Source of the DNA: Myxococcota bacterium
GTDB lineage: Bacteria; Myxococcota_A; UBA9160; UBA4427
Direction of reading: 5' to 3'
Length of the DNA: 39,311 nucleotides
Assembly: GCA_028278345.1 (NCBI GenBank)
Contig: JANQEL010000074.1
Coordinates: 1 to 39,311, forward strand
The notes below the pieces were generated by a model that saw only the letters and a list, made by a program, of their open reading frames with translations, was not told the DNA's origin and made no database searches. This document shows, piece by piece, positions 1 to 6,684 of this stretch; positions within the stretch are counted from its first letter, which is position 1; the number at the start of each line of letters is the position of its first letter. A program made the translations under genes and the position numbers.

Positions 1-581
1 CGTCCCCCGCCGAAGCCAATCTGCGACAGATCGGCGTGACCCGCGCCTTCCAGGCCGCGATCTCGTCCGTCGCCGAGTGCCCGGTGCCCGTGATCGCGGC
101 CATCCACAGTCATTGCATCGGCGGCGGGATCGACCTCGCCACCGCATGCGACATCCGCCTGGCTTCCGAAGACGCGATCTTCAGCGTTCGCGAAACGAAG
201 ATCGGCATCACGGCCGATGTCGGCACCCTCCAGCGCCTGCCGGGCATCATCACGAAGGGGCACGTGGCCGAACTCGCCTACACCGGCCGTGACTTCGGAG
301 CCGACTATGCAGAGCAGATCGGCCTGATCAATCGCGTACTGCCCGACCAGGACGCAGTATTGAAGGCCGCGTATGAACTGGCGGAAGAGATCGCCGCGAA
401 CGCTCCGCTCGCCGTTCGCGGCACGAAGTTCATCCTCCAGCAGGGCGAAGACCTCACCACCGAGCAGAGCCTGCTGTTGAACGGTCTGTGGACGATGATC
501 GCGAACCTCGGTTCGAACGATCTCAAGGAAGCCGTGCAGTCCTTCATGGAGAAGCGGCCGCCGACCTTCAAGGGCAACTGA
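1..581 (+). CDS. Delta3,5-Delta2,4-dienoyl-CoA isomerase-like crotonase, 5' end missing
   Basis: Crotonase-fold enzyme whose start lies left of the window; the frame is open from base 3, so the GTG at 36 is internal. Seen: the oxyanion-hole segment with GGGIDLA, then CDIRLASEDA, then the stretch ADVGTLQRLP. That last segment is the signature of the ECH1-type isomerase that moves conjugated double bases of 3,5-dienoyl-CoA to the 2,4 position during breakdown of odd-position unsaturated fatty acids. The two acidic residues used in that subfamily are both present: Glu encoded at 192-194 and Asp at 216-218. The C-terminus (EKRPPTFKGN) is normal for the family. A 2,4-dienoyl-CoA reductase-like SDR lies at 6685, which fits the same auxiliary beta-oxidation route. 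An ordinary enoyl-CoA hydratase is the less likely alternative. Confidence 0.85.
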   Translation, partial: SPAEANLRQIGVTRAFQAAISSVAECPVPVIAAIHSHCIGGGIDLATACDIRLASEDAIFSVRETKIGITADVGTLQRLPGIITKGHVAELAYTGRDFGADYAEQIGLINRVLPDQDAVLKAAYELAEEIAANAPLAVRGTKFILQQGEDLTTEQSLLLNGLWTMIANLGSNDLKEAVQSFMEKRPPTFKGN

Positions 582-590
582 GGGGACGAG

Positions 591-1226
591 CTACTCCGGC
601 GGCCTCTCGCTCTCGATGACCGACTTGTAGGCCGGCCGCGACTGGATGCGCGAGATGTACTCACCGAGCTTCGGCCAGCGCGCTGCATCGACCTCCCCAC
701 CCGCCATCGCGAAGTTCACGAAGGGACTCGTGGCCGCGATGTCGGCGATCGAAAACGCACCGCCAACCAGATACGGCTTATCGCCGATCTGGGCTTCCAG
801 ATAGTCGAAGATCGGCGGAATGTCCTCTTCGAGGGCCTGGCGAACCCGTTCTTCGTCCGGCTCCTCCTGAAAGAAGTTGGGCTTCACGAACCGCTCCTGG
901 AACACCGGGACCGTCACTTCGATGAGCTTCGTGTCGCAGTACTCCTCGAGGAAGAGCGCCCTCGCGCGTTCCGCGGGGTCCTTGGGATAGAGCGCCGGTT
1001 CGGGGTGCACGTGTTCGAGGTAGTCGATGATCACCGACGAGTCGGGAATTGCATTGCCCTGGTCTTCGTAGCAGGGAATCTTGCCCAACGGGCTGATGGC
1101 CAGGTACTCCGGGGTCTGTCCGAAGGGCATCACGACGATGTGTTCGTATTCGATGCCCTTTTCGGCGAGGGCCACGCGCACCTTGCGCACGAAGGGCGAA
1201 CCCGCGACACCATGTAGTTTCGGCAT
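591..1226 (-). CDS. Glutathione S-transferase family protein
   Basis: 211-residue GST: thioredoxin-like N-terminal domain (about 1-80) with the cis-Pro segment LGKIPCYED and the DSSVIIDYL glutathione-binding motif, then an all-alpha C-terminal domain containing the N-capping box FSIADIAATSPF. The N-terminus GVAGSPFVRK places a Ser in the catalytic-residue area, as in beta/zeta/theta-like bacterial GSTs; the substrate is unknown. I chose the ATG at 1226 because GGAG sits 6 nt upstream; an ATG four codons earlier (1238) has a weaker AGAAG. The gene converges on the dienoyl-CoA isomerase gene with a 9-base gap. A second GST-like protein with a closely similar N-terminal motif (GVAGSPYTRK) is encoded near the right end of the window. 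Confidence 0.87.
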   Translation of the reverse strand: MPKLHGVAGSPFVRKVRVALAEKGIEYEHIVVMPFGQTPEYLAISPLGKIPCYEDQGNAIPDSSVIIDYLEHVHPEPALYPKDPAERARALFLEEYCDTKLIEVTVPVFQERFVKPNFFQEEPDEERVRQALEEDIPPIFDYLEAQIGDKPYLVGGAFSIADIAATSPFVNFAMAGGEVDAARWPKLGEYISRIQSRPAYKSVIESERPPE

Positions 1227-1294
1227 TTCGATCTCCATCTTCTGTTCTCTAGCGAGAGTTGGGGGTGGAATGGATCAACGCGTTTTTCGCCCAC

Positions 1295-1981
1295 TCAGTG
1301 GGCATCCGCCTCGGCGTCTTCGCCTCGACGGAAGAACTCGGGAAGTCGCTCGATCAGCGCGCGATCGCCTTCGATCTCGAGGGCGCCGCTGGACTCGACG
1401 CTCGCGGGATCGATCGCCTGCATGGCCACGCCCATCACCACGATGCCCTCGCCGCGCAGGGCGAGGTCGACCTCGGGGATCTCATCGGGCGACACTTCCC
1501 GCGCGGTCGCGCCGTGGGGGCTGCCGTCGATCGCGAAGGCGAAGTCGCCTTCGGGATCGCGAATGGTGAAAGCCAGCCGCGCCTCGGGGGTCGGGCGACC
1601 TTCGACGGTCGCCGGTATACCCATGCGAAGCCAACCCGGCTCGAAGTGATCCCCCGGTTCGGGCAGTCCGATGATCTGGATGCCGAAGCGGGTGAGCGCC
1701 ATCAATACGGGTTCGAGGGTGCGGCCGAAGTCGGTGAGTTCGATCACCGTGGCCGACGCCGGGGGCGGCAGCTCGCGGCGCCTCACGATGCCCTTCTCTT
1801 CCAGGGCCTGGACACGCGCGCTCAACACCGAGGGGCTCACCCGGAAGAGCCGGCGGCGCAGCTCGCTGAAGCGCATCGGCCGCAGCGTCAGGTCGCGCAG
1901 GATGAGCAGGGTCCAGCGCTCGCCGAGCACTTCGGCGGAGCGCGCGAGGGGGCAGAACTGGGGGTAGCGGAAATCGCTCAC
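1295..1981 (-). CDS. HxlR-family regulator with C-terminal SCP2-like domain
   Basis: 228-residue one-component regulator. Residues about 8-100 form an HxlR winged helix: Cys in CPLARS, then LGERWTLLILRDL, then the recognition helix region VSPSVLSARVQALEEKGIV. HxlR proteins normally stop near 110-120 residues; here another 110 follow and end in SGALEIEGDRALIERLPEFF, which reads like the end of a sterol-carrier-protein-2 (SCP2) fold. SCP2 domains bind acyl-CoA, fatty acids or sterols, so I infer a lipid or acyl-CoA effector. GTG start with AGGA about 8 nt upstream. The gene diverges from badH across a 163-bp gap holding an AT-rich palindromic site, so it probably regulates itself and badHI. Confidence 0.88.
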   Translation of the reverse strand: MSDFRYPQFCPLARSAEVLGERWTLLILRDLTLRPMRFSELRRRLFRVSPSVLSARVQALEEKGIVRRRELPPPASATVIELTDFGRTLEPVLMALTRFGIQIIGLPEPGDHFEPGWLRMGIPATVEGRPTPEARLAFTIRDPEGDFAFAIDGSPHGATAREVSPDEIPEVDLALRGEGIVVMGVAMQAIDPASVESSGALEIEGDRALIERLPEFFRRGEDAEADAH

Positions 1982-2003
1982 ACCTCGATCCTAGGGGGCA
2001 CAG

Positions 2004-2032
2004 ATTCGAATTCAATACCAATTGATTCGAAT
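2004..2032. promoter_or_regulatory. AT-rich divergent promoter/operator with two ATTCGAAT palindromes
   Basis: The perfect 8-bp palindrome ATTCGAAT occurs at 2004-2011 and again at 2025-2032, exactly 21 bp apart (two helical turns), in the only AT-rich stretch of the gap between the HxlR-type gene and badH. A partial third copy (ATTTCGAA) follows directly at 2031-2038. Same-face palindromes this close to a dimeric winged-helix regulator gene are typical operators. Binding by the neighbouring HxlR protein is inference. Confidence 0.5.
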
Positions 2033-2070
2033 TTCGAACTTCTGCTGACGAGGTGCTGACACGCCCTTCT

Positions 2071-2125
2071 CGCCGCTCTCGCGGCGATATCATCGCCGGC
2101 TCGGGCGGGCGCGGCGCTCCCGCCC
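2071..2125 (+). promoter_or_regulatory. Three hairpins, two mutually exclusive, just upstream of badH
   Basis: Hairpin A: CGCCGC (2071-2076), TCTC loop, GCGGCG (2081-2086). Hairpin B: CGGCGAT (2082-2088), ATC loop, ATCGCCG (2092-2098). A and B share 2082-2086 and cannot form together. Hairpin C: GGGCGGG (2103-2109), 9-nt loop, CCCGCCC (2119-2125), ending a few bases before the badH ribosome-binding site GAGGAGG. This resembles an attenuator leader. However, TATCAT at 2088-2093 could itself be the -10 box, in which case only hairpin C would be transcribed. Confidence 0.35.
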
Positions 2126-2144
2126 ACTGCGAGGAGGCGGGGCG

Positions 2145-2900
2145 ATGGCGGGTTTGGTGGGACTCGACGGGCGAAGCGCGATCGTGACGGGCGCGGCCAG
2201 CGGCATCGGACGCGCGATCGCCAGGCGACTTGCCGACGAGGGCATGCGGGTCGGCCTCTTCGATCTCGACGAAGCCGGCGCGAAGGAAACGGCCTCGGGC
2301 TTCGCCTCGAACGCCTCGGTGCACACGGTCGACATCTCCGACTACGAAGCCGTCGAGCGCGCGGTCGCGGCCTGCGAGGACGCCCTCGGCCCGACCGACG
2401 CGCTGGTGAACTGCGCGGGTTGGGATCACGCCGCGCCCTTCCTCGAAACCGACCCCGCGCTCTGGCGCAAGCTCGTCGACGTGAACCTGCTCGGGCCGAC
2501 CAACCTGACTCGCGTGGTACTCGCGGGCATGAACGAACGCGGACACGGTCGCATCGTCAGCATCGCGTCCGACGCTGGGCGCGTGGGTTCGAGCGGCGAG
2601 TCGGTCTACGCCGCGTGCAAGGGCGGTGTCATCGCGCTCACGAAGTCGGTGGCGCGCGAAGTGGCCCGCACCGGTATCACGCTCAACTGTGTTTCCCCGG
2701 GCCCCACCGACACGCCGCTCTTCGCGAACTTCGACGCAAGCGGCAAGCTCGGCCCCGCCCTCGCCCGCGCCATTCCGATGCGCCGACTCGGGCAACCCGA
2801 AGACTATCCCGGCCTCGTCGCCTTCCTGTTGAGCGACGAAGCCGCCTTCATCACCGGCCAGACGATCAGCGTCTCCGGTGGACTCACCATGCAGGGATGA
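2145..2900 (+). CDS. badH: 2-hydroxycyclohexanecarboxyl-CoA dehydrogenase (BadH-like SDR)
   Basis: 251-residue classical SDR. BadH oxidises 2-hydroxycyclohexanecarboxyl-CoA to the 2-keto thioester with NAD+ in the cyclohexanecarboxylate/benzoate route of Rhodopseudomonas palustris. Seen: Rossmann motif TGAASGIG (15-22), Asp after the second strand (FDLD), NCAGWD (89-94), catalytic Ser142, Tyr155 and Lys159 in VYAACK. The segments SIASDAGRVGSSGE, SPGPTDT and the C-terminus ITGQTISVSGGLTMQG match what I remember of BadH closely and go beyond general SDR conservation. The next gene encodes the following step of the pathway, overlapping or directly adjacent, which strengthens the call. The start has GAGGAGG about 8 nt upstream. 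A generic 3-oxoacyl reductase is the alternative. Confidence 0.85.
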   Translation: MAGLVGLDGRSAIVTGAASGIGRAIARRLADEGMRVGLFDLDEAGAKETASGFASNASVHTVDISDYEAVERAVAACEDALGPTDALVNCAGWDHAAPFLETDPALWRKLVDVNLLGPTNLTRVVLAGMNERGHGRIVSIASDAGRVGSSGESVYAACKGGVIALTKSVAREVARTGITLNCVSPGPTDTPLFANFDASGKLGPALARAIPMRRLGQPEDYPGLVAFLLSDEAAFITGQTISVSGGLTMQG

Positions 2901-2914
2901 CCGCAGAGGAATTC

Positions 2915-3697
2915 ATGGAACTCACCGACGTACTCTACGAAGTGCGCGACCACGTCGCGTACATCACGATCAACCGCCCCGACAATTACAACGCCTTTCG
3001 CGGTGTGACCTGCGCGGATCTGATTCGCGCCTTCGGGCGCGCGGGCTACGACAAGAGCGTCGCCACGATCGTGCTGACGGGCGCGGGCGAGCGTGCCTTC
3101 TGCACCGGAGGCGATCAGGAAGCCCACGACGGCCAGTACGAAGGCGACCGCGGCGTGATCGGCATGCCGATCGACGAGGTGCAATCGATCATCCGCGACG
3201 TCCCCAAGCCCGTGATCGCCAAGGTGCGCGGTTACGCGATCGGCGGCGGCAACGTGCTCGCGACGATCTGTGACATGACGATCGCGGCCGATACGGCGAT
3301 CTTCGGCCAGGTCGGCCCGCACATGGGCTCGGTGGATCCGGGTTTCGGCACCGCCTACCTCGCACGGGTGGTCGGCGAGAAGCGCGCCCGCGAGATCTGG
3401 TACATGTGCCGCCGCTACAGCGCAGCCGAGGCCTACGACATGGGCCTCGTCAACAAAGTCGTGCCTGAAGCCCAACTCGACAAGGAAGTCGACGACTGGT
3501 GCAGGGAGCTCGTCATGCGCAGCCCCACCGCGATCGCGATCGCCAAGCGCTCCTTCAACGCGGATAGCGAGAACATCCGCGGCATCGGCGGCCTCGGCAT
3601 GATGGGACTCTCACTCTACTACGACACGGAAGAGTCGAAGCACGCGGGCGAAGCCTTCACGGCGAAGCGCGATCCCGACTTCTATGGCTCGCGCTGA
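2915..3697 (+). CDS. badI: 2-ketocyclohexanecarboxyl-CoA hydrolase (BadI)
   Basis: 260-residue crotonase-superfamily ring-cleaving hydrolase of the MenB/BadI branch. BadI hydrolytically opens 2-ketocyclohexanecarboxyl-CoA to pimelyl-CoA. Seen: RPDNYNAFRG, FCTGGDQ, the oxyanion segment YAIGGGNVLATICD (108-121) and the branch-specific block GQVGPHMGSVDPGFG (131-145). The Asp141 in SVDPG corresponds to the catalytic Asp of MenB. The length equals that of R. palustris BadI. The ATG at 2915 has GAGGA 4-5 nt upstream and its product begins like BadI; an in-frame ATG at 2897 overlaps the badH stop (ATGA) and would add six residues. The pair badH-badI is surely co-transcribed. Ring-activation genes (badA/aliA, aliB, badK) are not in the window. 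Confidence 0.9.
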   Translation: MELTDVLYEVRDHVAYITINRPDNYNAFRGVTCADLIRAFGRAGYDKSVATIVLTGAGERAFCTGGDQEAHDGQYEGDRGVIGMPIDEVQSIIRDVPKPVIAKVRGYAIGGGNVLATICDMTIAADTAIFGQVGPHMGSVDPGFGTAYLARVVGEKRAREIWYMCRRYSAAEAYDMGLVNKVVPEAQLDKEVDDWCRELVMRSPTAIAIAKRSFNADSENIRGIGGLGMMGLSLYYDTEESKHAGEAFTAKRDPDFYGSR

Positions 3698-3721
3698 AGC
3701 ACTCGCGGCTCGCGCTGAAGC
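3686..3721. repeat. 15-bp direct repeat spanning the badI stop codon
   Basis: GGCTCGCGCTGAAGC occurs at 3686-3700 (containing the badI TGA) and again at 3707-3721, a 21-bp offset. It looks like a small local duplication of the badI 3' end. The same stretch can fold with GCACT-CGC (3699-3706) against GCG-A-AGTGC (3720-3728), a modest hairpin in the convergent gap that could help end transcription. Confidence 0.7.
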
Positions 3722-3741
3722 GAAGTGCGCGTTCTCGCCCC

Positions 3742-4392
3742 TCAGCTCCGCAGATCGATCTGTCGCATCAGTGCGTCGAAGGCCTCACCCGGGCCGATCG
3801 ACCCGAGGCGCTCACCGACCTCGTTCTCGATCGGCGCGTAGTCGCGCACCGGCGGGGGCGGGGCGAGATGAGTGGGCGTGGCGTCGTCGCGCTTCGCGAG
3901 CCCGAGGGATCCGTCCCCGGTCACGTCGACCACCCAGCGCCCGGGTTCGAGAGCGCGATAGGTCGCCTTGCCGTGGCTCGCCCCCTCCCCCGTCCAGTCG
4001 ACGTCGGCGAGGCGCGGGTCGACCACCATCCCCGCGTCGGGGGCGGTGGCTTCGTCGAACACCCGGCGAATCCACAAGCGGCCGTCGAGCACCACGTAGT
4101 CGACGTAGATCTCGCGCGCGGGGTCGAAGGGGGTCGTGAGGGTCTCGACCTCACCCGCGGCGTTGCGGATCACGACCTCGAGGGCGCCATCACCCACCAC
4201 GAGTTCGGTCACGGCGGTGCGGCGCACGGCTTCGTTGTATCGGCCGCGGAGCACTTCGTAGTCCTCGGCGAGCGAGGCGAGCCGCTCGCGATAGACGTCG
4301 GCCTCGAGGCTCGCCTCGAGCAGGCGGAATGCGCCGAAGCCAAAGGCCACGACGAGCAAGGCGAGGACGACGTTCAAGATGCGAGTCGTCAT
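3742..4392 (-). CDS. Membrane-anchored protein of unknown function
   Basis: 216 residues. One N-terminal hydrophobic helix (about 5-24, ILNVVLALLVVAFGFGAF) is followed by a charged, probably coiled-coil stretch (about 28-58, LEADVYRERLASLAEDYEVL). The rest is a soluble, beta-rich domain with no motif I recognise (VDYVVLDGRLWIRRVF, GRWVVDVTGDGSLGLAKR). The architecture, a short cytoplasmic tail and single anchor with an outward domain, resembles small periplasmic signal-anchor proteins. Start ATG has GGGGGA about 5 nt upstream. It converges on badI (44-bp gap) and diverges from the methyltransferase gene at 4503. No function is proposed. Confidence 0.75.
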   Translation of the reverse strand: MTTRILNVVLALLVVAFGFGAFRLLEASLEADVYRERLASLAEDYEVLRGRYNEAVRRTAVTELVVGDGALEVVIRNAAGEVETLTTPFDPAREIYVDYVVLDGRLWIRRVFDEATAPDAGMVVDPRLADVDWTGEGASHGKATYRALEPGRWVVDVTGDGSLGLAKRDDATPTHLAPPPPVRDYAPIENEVGERLGSIGPGEAFDALMRQIDLRS

Positions 4393-4446
4393 GAGTTCCC
4401 CCGGGCGCGCACGGGCGCGTCATCGCAGGGGGTCGCGCAAGCGTAC

Positions 4447-4452
4447 TACACT
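4447..4452 (+). promoter_or_regulatory. Putative -10 box (TACACT) of the methyltransferase gene
   Basis: TACACT lies 50 nt before the ATG at 4503, ahead of a GGAG ribosome-binding site at 4491. The same hexamer type precedes several other plus-strand genes here (5201, 10911, 18814). No convincing -35 box is seen. Confidence 0.3.
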
Positions 4453-4502
4453 CGCCCCCTCACTGGGGCCCTCCCACCGATCCCACCTCCGGAGCGAACT
4501 GC

Positions 4503-5123
4503 ATGGGTTTCTACGAGCGCTACATCCTCCCCCACTTCATCAACCGGGCCTGCGGCGCGCCCGCGATCCTCAAGCAGCGCCAGAAGGTGGTCCCCCAGGC
4601 GCGGGGCCGTGTGCTCGAAGTCGGCATGGGCTCGGGAATCAACCTCCAGTACTACGACCCCGACCAGGTGGAGTTCGTCTTCGGCCTCGAACCGAGTGAG
4701 GGCATGCGAAAGAAGGCGCAGAAGAACCTCGAGAGCTCACCCGTCGAAGTGCGCTGGCTCGACCTTCCCGGCGAAGAAGTGCCCCTCGACGACGACAGCG
4801 TCGACACCGTCATGCTGACCTTCACCCTGTGCACGATTCCCGACTGGCGGGCTGCGCTCGAGCAGATGCGCCGCGTCCTCAAGCCCGGGGGCACGCTCCT
4901 CTTCTGCGAACACGGCGAAGCCCCGGATGAAAACGTGCGCCGCTGGCAGGATCGACTCAACCCGATCTGGCAGGTGATCGGCGGCGGCTGCAACCTCAAC
5001 CGCCCGATCCCGACCTGCCTCGAAGAAGGCGGCTTCGCGATCTCCAAGATCGAAACCCGCTACCTCCCCGCCACGCCGCGGTTTGCGGGTTACAACTACT
5101 GGGGCGCCGCGTCGACGCGGTAG
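4503..5123 (+). CDS. Class I SAM-dependent methyltransferase (METTL7/PmtA-like)
   Basis: 206 residues. A short amphipathic N-terminus (MGFYERYILPHFINRACG) precedes SAM motif I LEVGMGSG (38-45), the acidic ribose-binding residue in GLEPSEGM (61-68), and the post-motif segment LKPGGTLLFCEHG. The C-terminal GGGCNLNRPI and final FAGYNYWGAA are typical of the subfamily annotated as phospholipid N-methyltransferase or METTL7-like thiol/arsenite methyltransferase. The N-terminus suggests membrane association. The substrate cannot be read from the sequence: lipids, thiols or metalloids are all possible. GGAG lies 8 nt before the start. It stands alone between two unrelated genes. Confidence 0.83.
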   Translation: MGFYERYILPHFINRACGAPAILKQRQKVVPQARGRVLEVGMGSGINLQYYDPDQVEFVFGLEPSEGMRKKAQKNLESSPVEVRWLDLPGEEVPLDDDSVDTVMLTFTLCTIPDWRAALEQMRRVLKPGGTLLFCEHGEAPDENVRRWQDRLNPIWQVIGGGCNLNRPIPTCLEEGGFAISKIETRYLPATPRFAGYNYWGAASTR

Positions 5124-5200
5124 CAACGACGCAAGCGTGCGTACGGTGTGGCGTTTTCGTTGAGTCCGCACTGCGAATACCCGCGCCGCGACGCCTCAGG

Positions 5201-5206
5201 TACGCT
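5201..5206 (+). promoter_or_regulatory. Putative -10 box (TACGCT) of the NTF2-like gene
   Basis: TACGCT in the context caggTACGCTgctc, 27 nt before the GTG start at 5234, followed by ribosome-binding site GAGGA (5222-5226). It is near-identical to the hexamer before the sulfotransferase gene (cggTACGCTcg at 18814). Confidence 0.3.
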
Positions 5207-5233
5207 GCTCATTGCGCTCCCGAGGATGTCCGC

Positions 5234-5671
5234 GTGTCGTTGGAAGAGAACAAAGCCGCCGTTCGCCAGCTGTGGGGCCACGTCTATGACCGCAAGTGGG
5301 ACGCCCTCGCGGCGCTTCTCACCCCCGACTGCTGGCACCGCGACATGCCCGCCCCCGACCGGGACGCGGGGGCGCGCGGGCCGAAGAACATCGTCGACCG
5401 CCTGCGTATCGGCTTCGACCTGATCGAGCGCTTCGATCACGAGGAGTTGCGCATCGTGGCCGAAGACGACCTCGTGGTGCTCGAGCATCGCGAGCGTTGG
5501 CACTTCGGAACCGGGGAAGTGGTCGAGAACCGGCTCGCCAGCATCCACGAGCTGCGCGACGGCAAGATCGTGAAGTGGTTCGACTACTGGGACATCAACA
5601 ACATGATCTCCCAGGCGCCGCAATGGTGGGTGGAGAAGGTCGCCGAGGCGAGCCCCCGCGACTTCACCTGA
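5234..5671 (+). CDS. SnoaL/NTF2-like protein
   Basis: 145 residues, one cone-shaped NTF2 domain: N-terminal helices EENKAAVRQLWGHVYDRKWDALAALL, the pocket segment CWHRDMPAPDRDAGARGP, and the last strands ASIHELRDGKIVKWFDYWD. The tail resembles limonene-epoxide-hydrolase/SnoaL-like proteins, where Asp and Arg residues in the pocket act on epoxides, ketosteroids or polyketides. Family membership alone does not tell enzyme from binding protein. GTG start at 5234 with GAGGA 7 nt upstream. Its 3' end lies 9 bp from the convergent DUF2059-like gene. Confidence 0.82.
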   Translation: MSLEENKAAVRQLWGHVYDRKWDALAALLTPDCWHRDMPAPDRDAGARGPKNIVDRLRIGFDLIERFDHEELRIVAEDDLVVLEHRERWHFGTGEVVENRLASIHELRDGKIVKWFDYWDINNMISQAPQWWVEKVAEASPRDFT

Positions 5672-5680
5672 GCCCGGCCC

Positions 5681-6592
5681 TCACTCCGCCCTGTCGGCGG
5701 GCGCTGCTTCCGCTTGGCGACGCAGCTTCTCCATGTGCTCGGTGACATCGGCGCCGAAGCGACTGCCCGCGTTACCCATCGCTTCAACGAGGCCCGCGTG
5801 CATAGCGGGATAGAACCACCGGCCTTCCTTCGACTCGATGTGGCTGAGATAGGCGCGGTTCTCTTCGAGGGTCAGGTTCCGACCCATGAAGGTGTAGAAG
5901 ATGACCATCTGCTGGGCGAGCGACGGCATGAGTGGGTCGAGCTGCTCGCGCAGCCCGGCCTCGATATCGGCTTCGCTCGCCACGCCGTCCTCGAGCGAGA
6001 TGGCGCTGCTCGCGAGGGCGAGCCCGCGCATGAATTGGAAGACGAGGTCGTGGCTGAGGGTCGAACTGGCTCGCGCGCGATCGATCTCTCCGGCCAGCCT
6101 CATTCGCTCGGGGTTCGGGGGTTCGGCCTCGAACGCGACGATGAACTGCCGCATCTCGTTCTCGGCCGCGGCGCTCTGGGCGTACGACTCCTCCTTGCGG
6201 ACCTTCTGGCCCTCGGGCGATTCGAACCACGCGAGAGCCCCGCGCGCCTGGTCGTCCTCATAGTGAGCCAGCATCTGATCGATGACGCGCTCTCGCATCG
6301 GACCGGGATCGAAGGAAGCCTCGAACGCGTCGCGAAAGAACTGCCCGTGGTCGCCCGCGAGATCGGCGGCGCGAAGGTTCATCTCGTTCCGGACCTGGAC
6401 GATGAAGCTGTCGATCATCTCGTCGGCGCCACTCGCGCTCAGCAACGCCCCGACGACGTCGCGTGGCGTATCCGGCTTCGCCGCCTGGGCGGCGCCGGCC
6501 ACGAGCACGGCGACGCTCATCAGCATTGCGACACACAGAGCGCTCCCTGCAGAAGTGCGTCCAACCCGTCGTGAACCACTGCGTTCCTGCAT
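5681..6592 (-). CDS. Secreted DUF2059-like protein
   Basis: 303 residues. A positively charged N-terminus and a hydrophobic segment end in AGAAQA-AKP near residue 38: a Sec signal peptide with signal peptidase I cleavage, so the protein is periplasmic. The mature part is helical. It includes GALAWFESPEGQKVRKEE, which recalls the DUF2059 motif (helix, WF, SPxG), and a second related half with GLALASSAISLEDG and ESKEGRWFYPAMHAGLVEA, suggesting an internal duplication of that fold. DUF2059 has no established function. The start ATG follows AAGGAA. It diverges from the dienoyl-CoA reductase-like gene. Confidence 0.75.
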   Translation of the reverse strand: MQERSGSRRVGRTSAGSALCVAMLMSVAVLVAGAAQAAKPDTPRDVVGALLSASGADEMIDSFIVQVRNEMNLRAADLAGDHGQFFRDAFEASFDPGPMRERVIDQMLAHYEDDQARGALAWFESPEGQKVRKEESYAQSAAAENEMRQFIVAFEAEPPNPERMRLAGEIDRARASSTLSHDLVFQFMRGLALASSAISLEDGVASEADIEAGLREQLDPLMPSLAQQMVIFYTFMGRNLTLEENRAYLSHIESKEGRWFYPAMHAGLVEAMGNAGSRFGADVTEHMEKLRRQAEAAPADRAE

Positions 6593-6684
6593 TTTTCGAC
6601 TTTCCTTCTTCGCGGTCTCGGCTTCCCGCTCGCCATCGTGCGCGAGGCACGGAAGCGACGGGCCGCGCAGGCTAGCATGGGAAC

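Noticed and set aside
2420..2914. Upstream extension of badI into badH
   Set aside because: BadI length and N-terminus fit the ATG at 2915 with its own ribosome-binding site.
3684..4139. Plus-strand frame after badI
   Set aside because: Arg/Ser-rich, antisense to the membrane-anchored gene, and its ATG lies inside badI.
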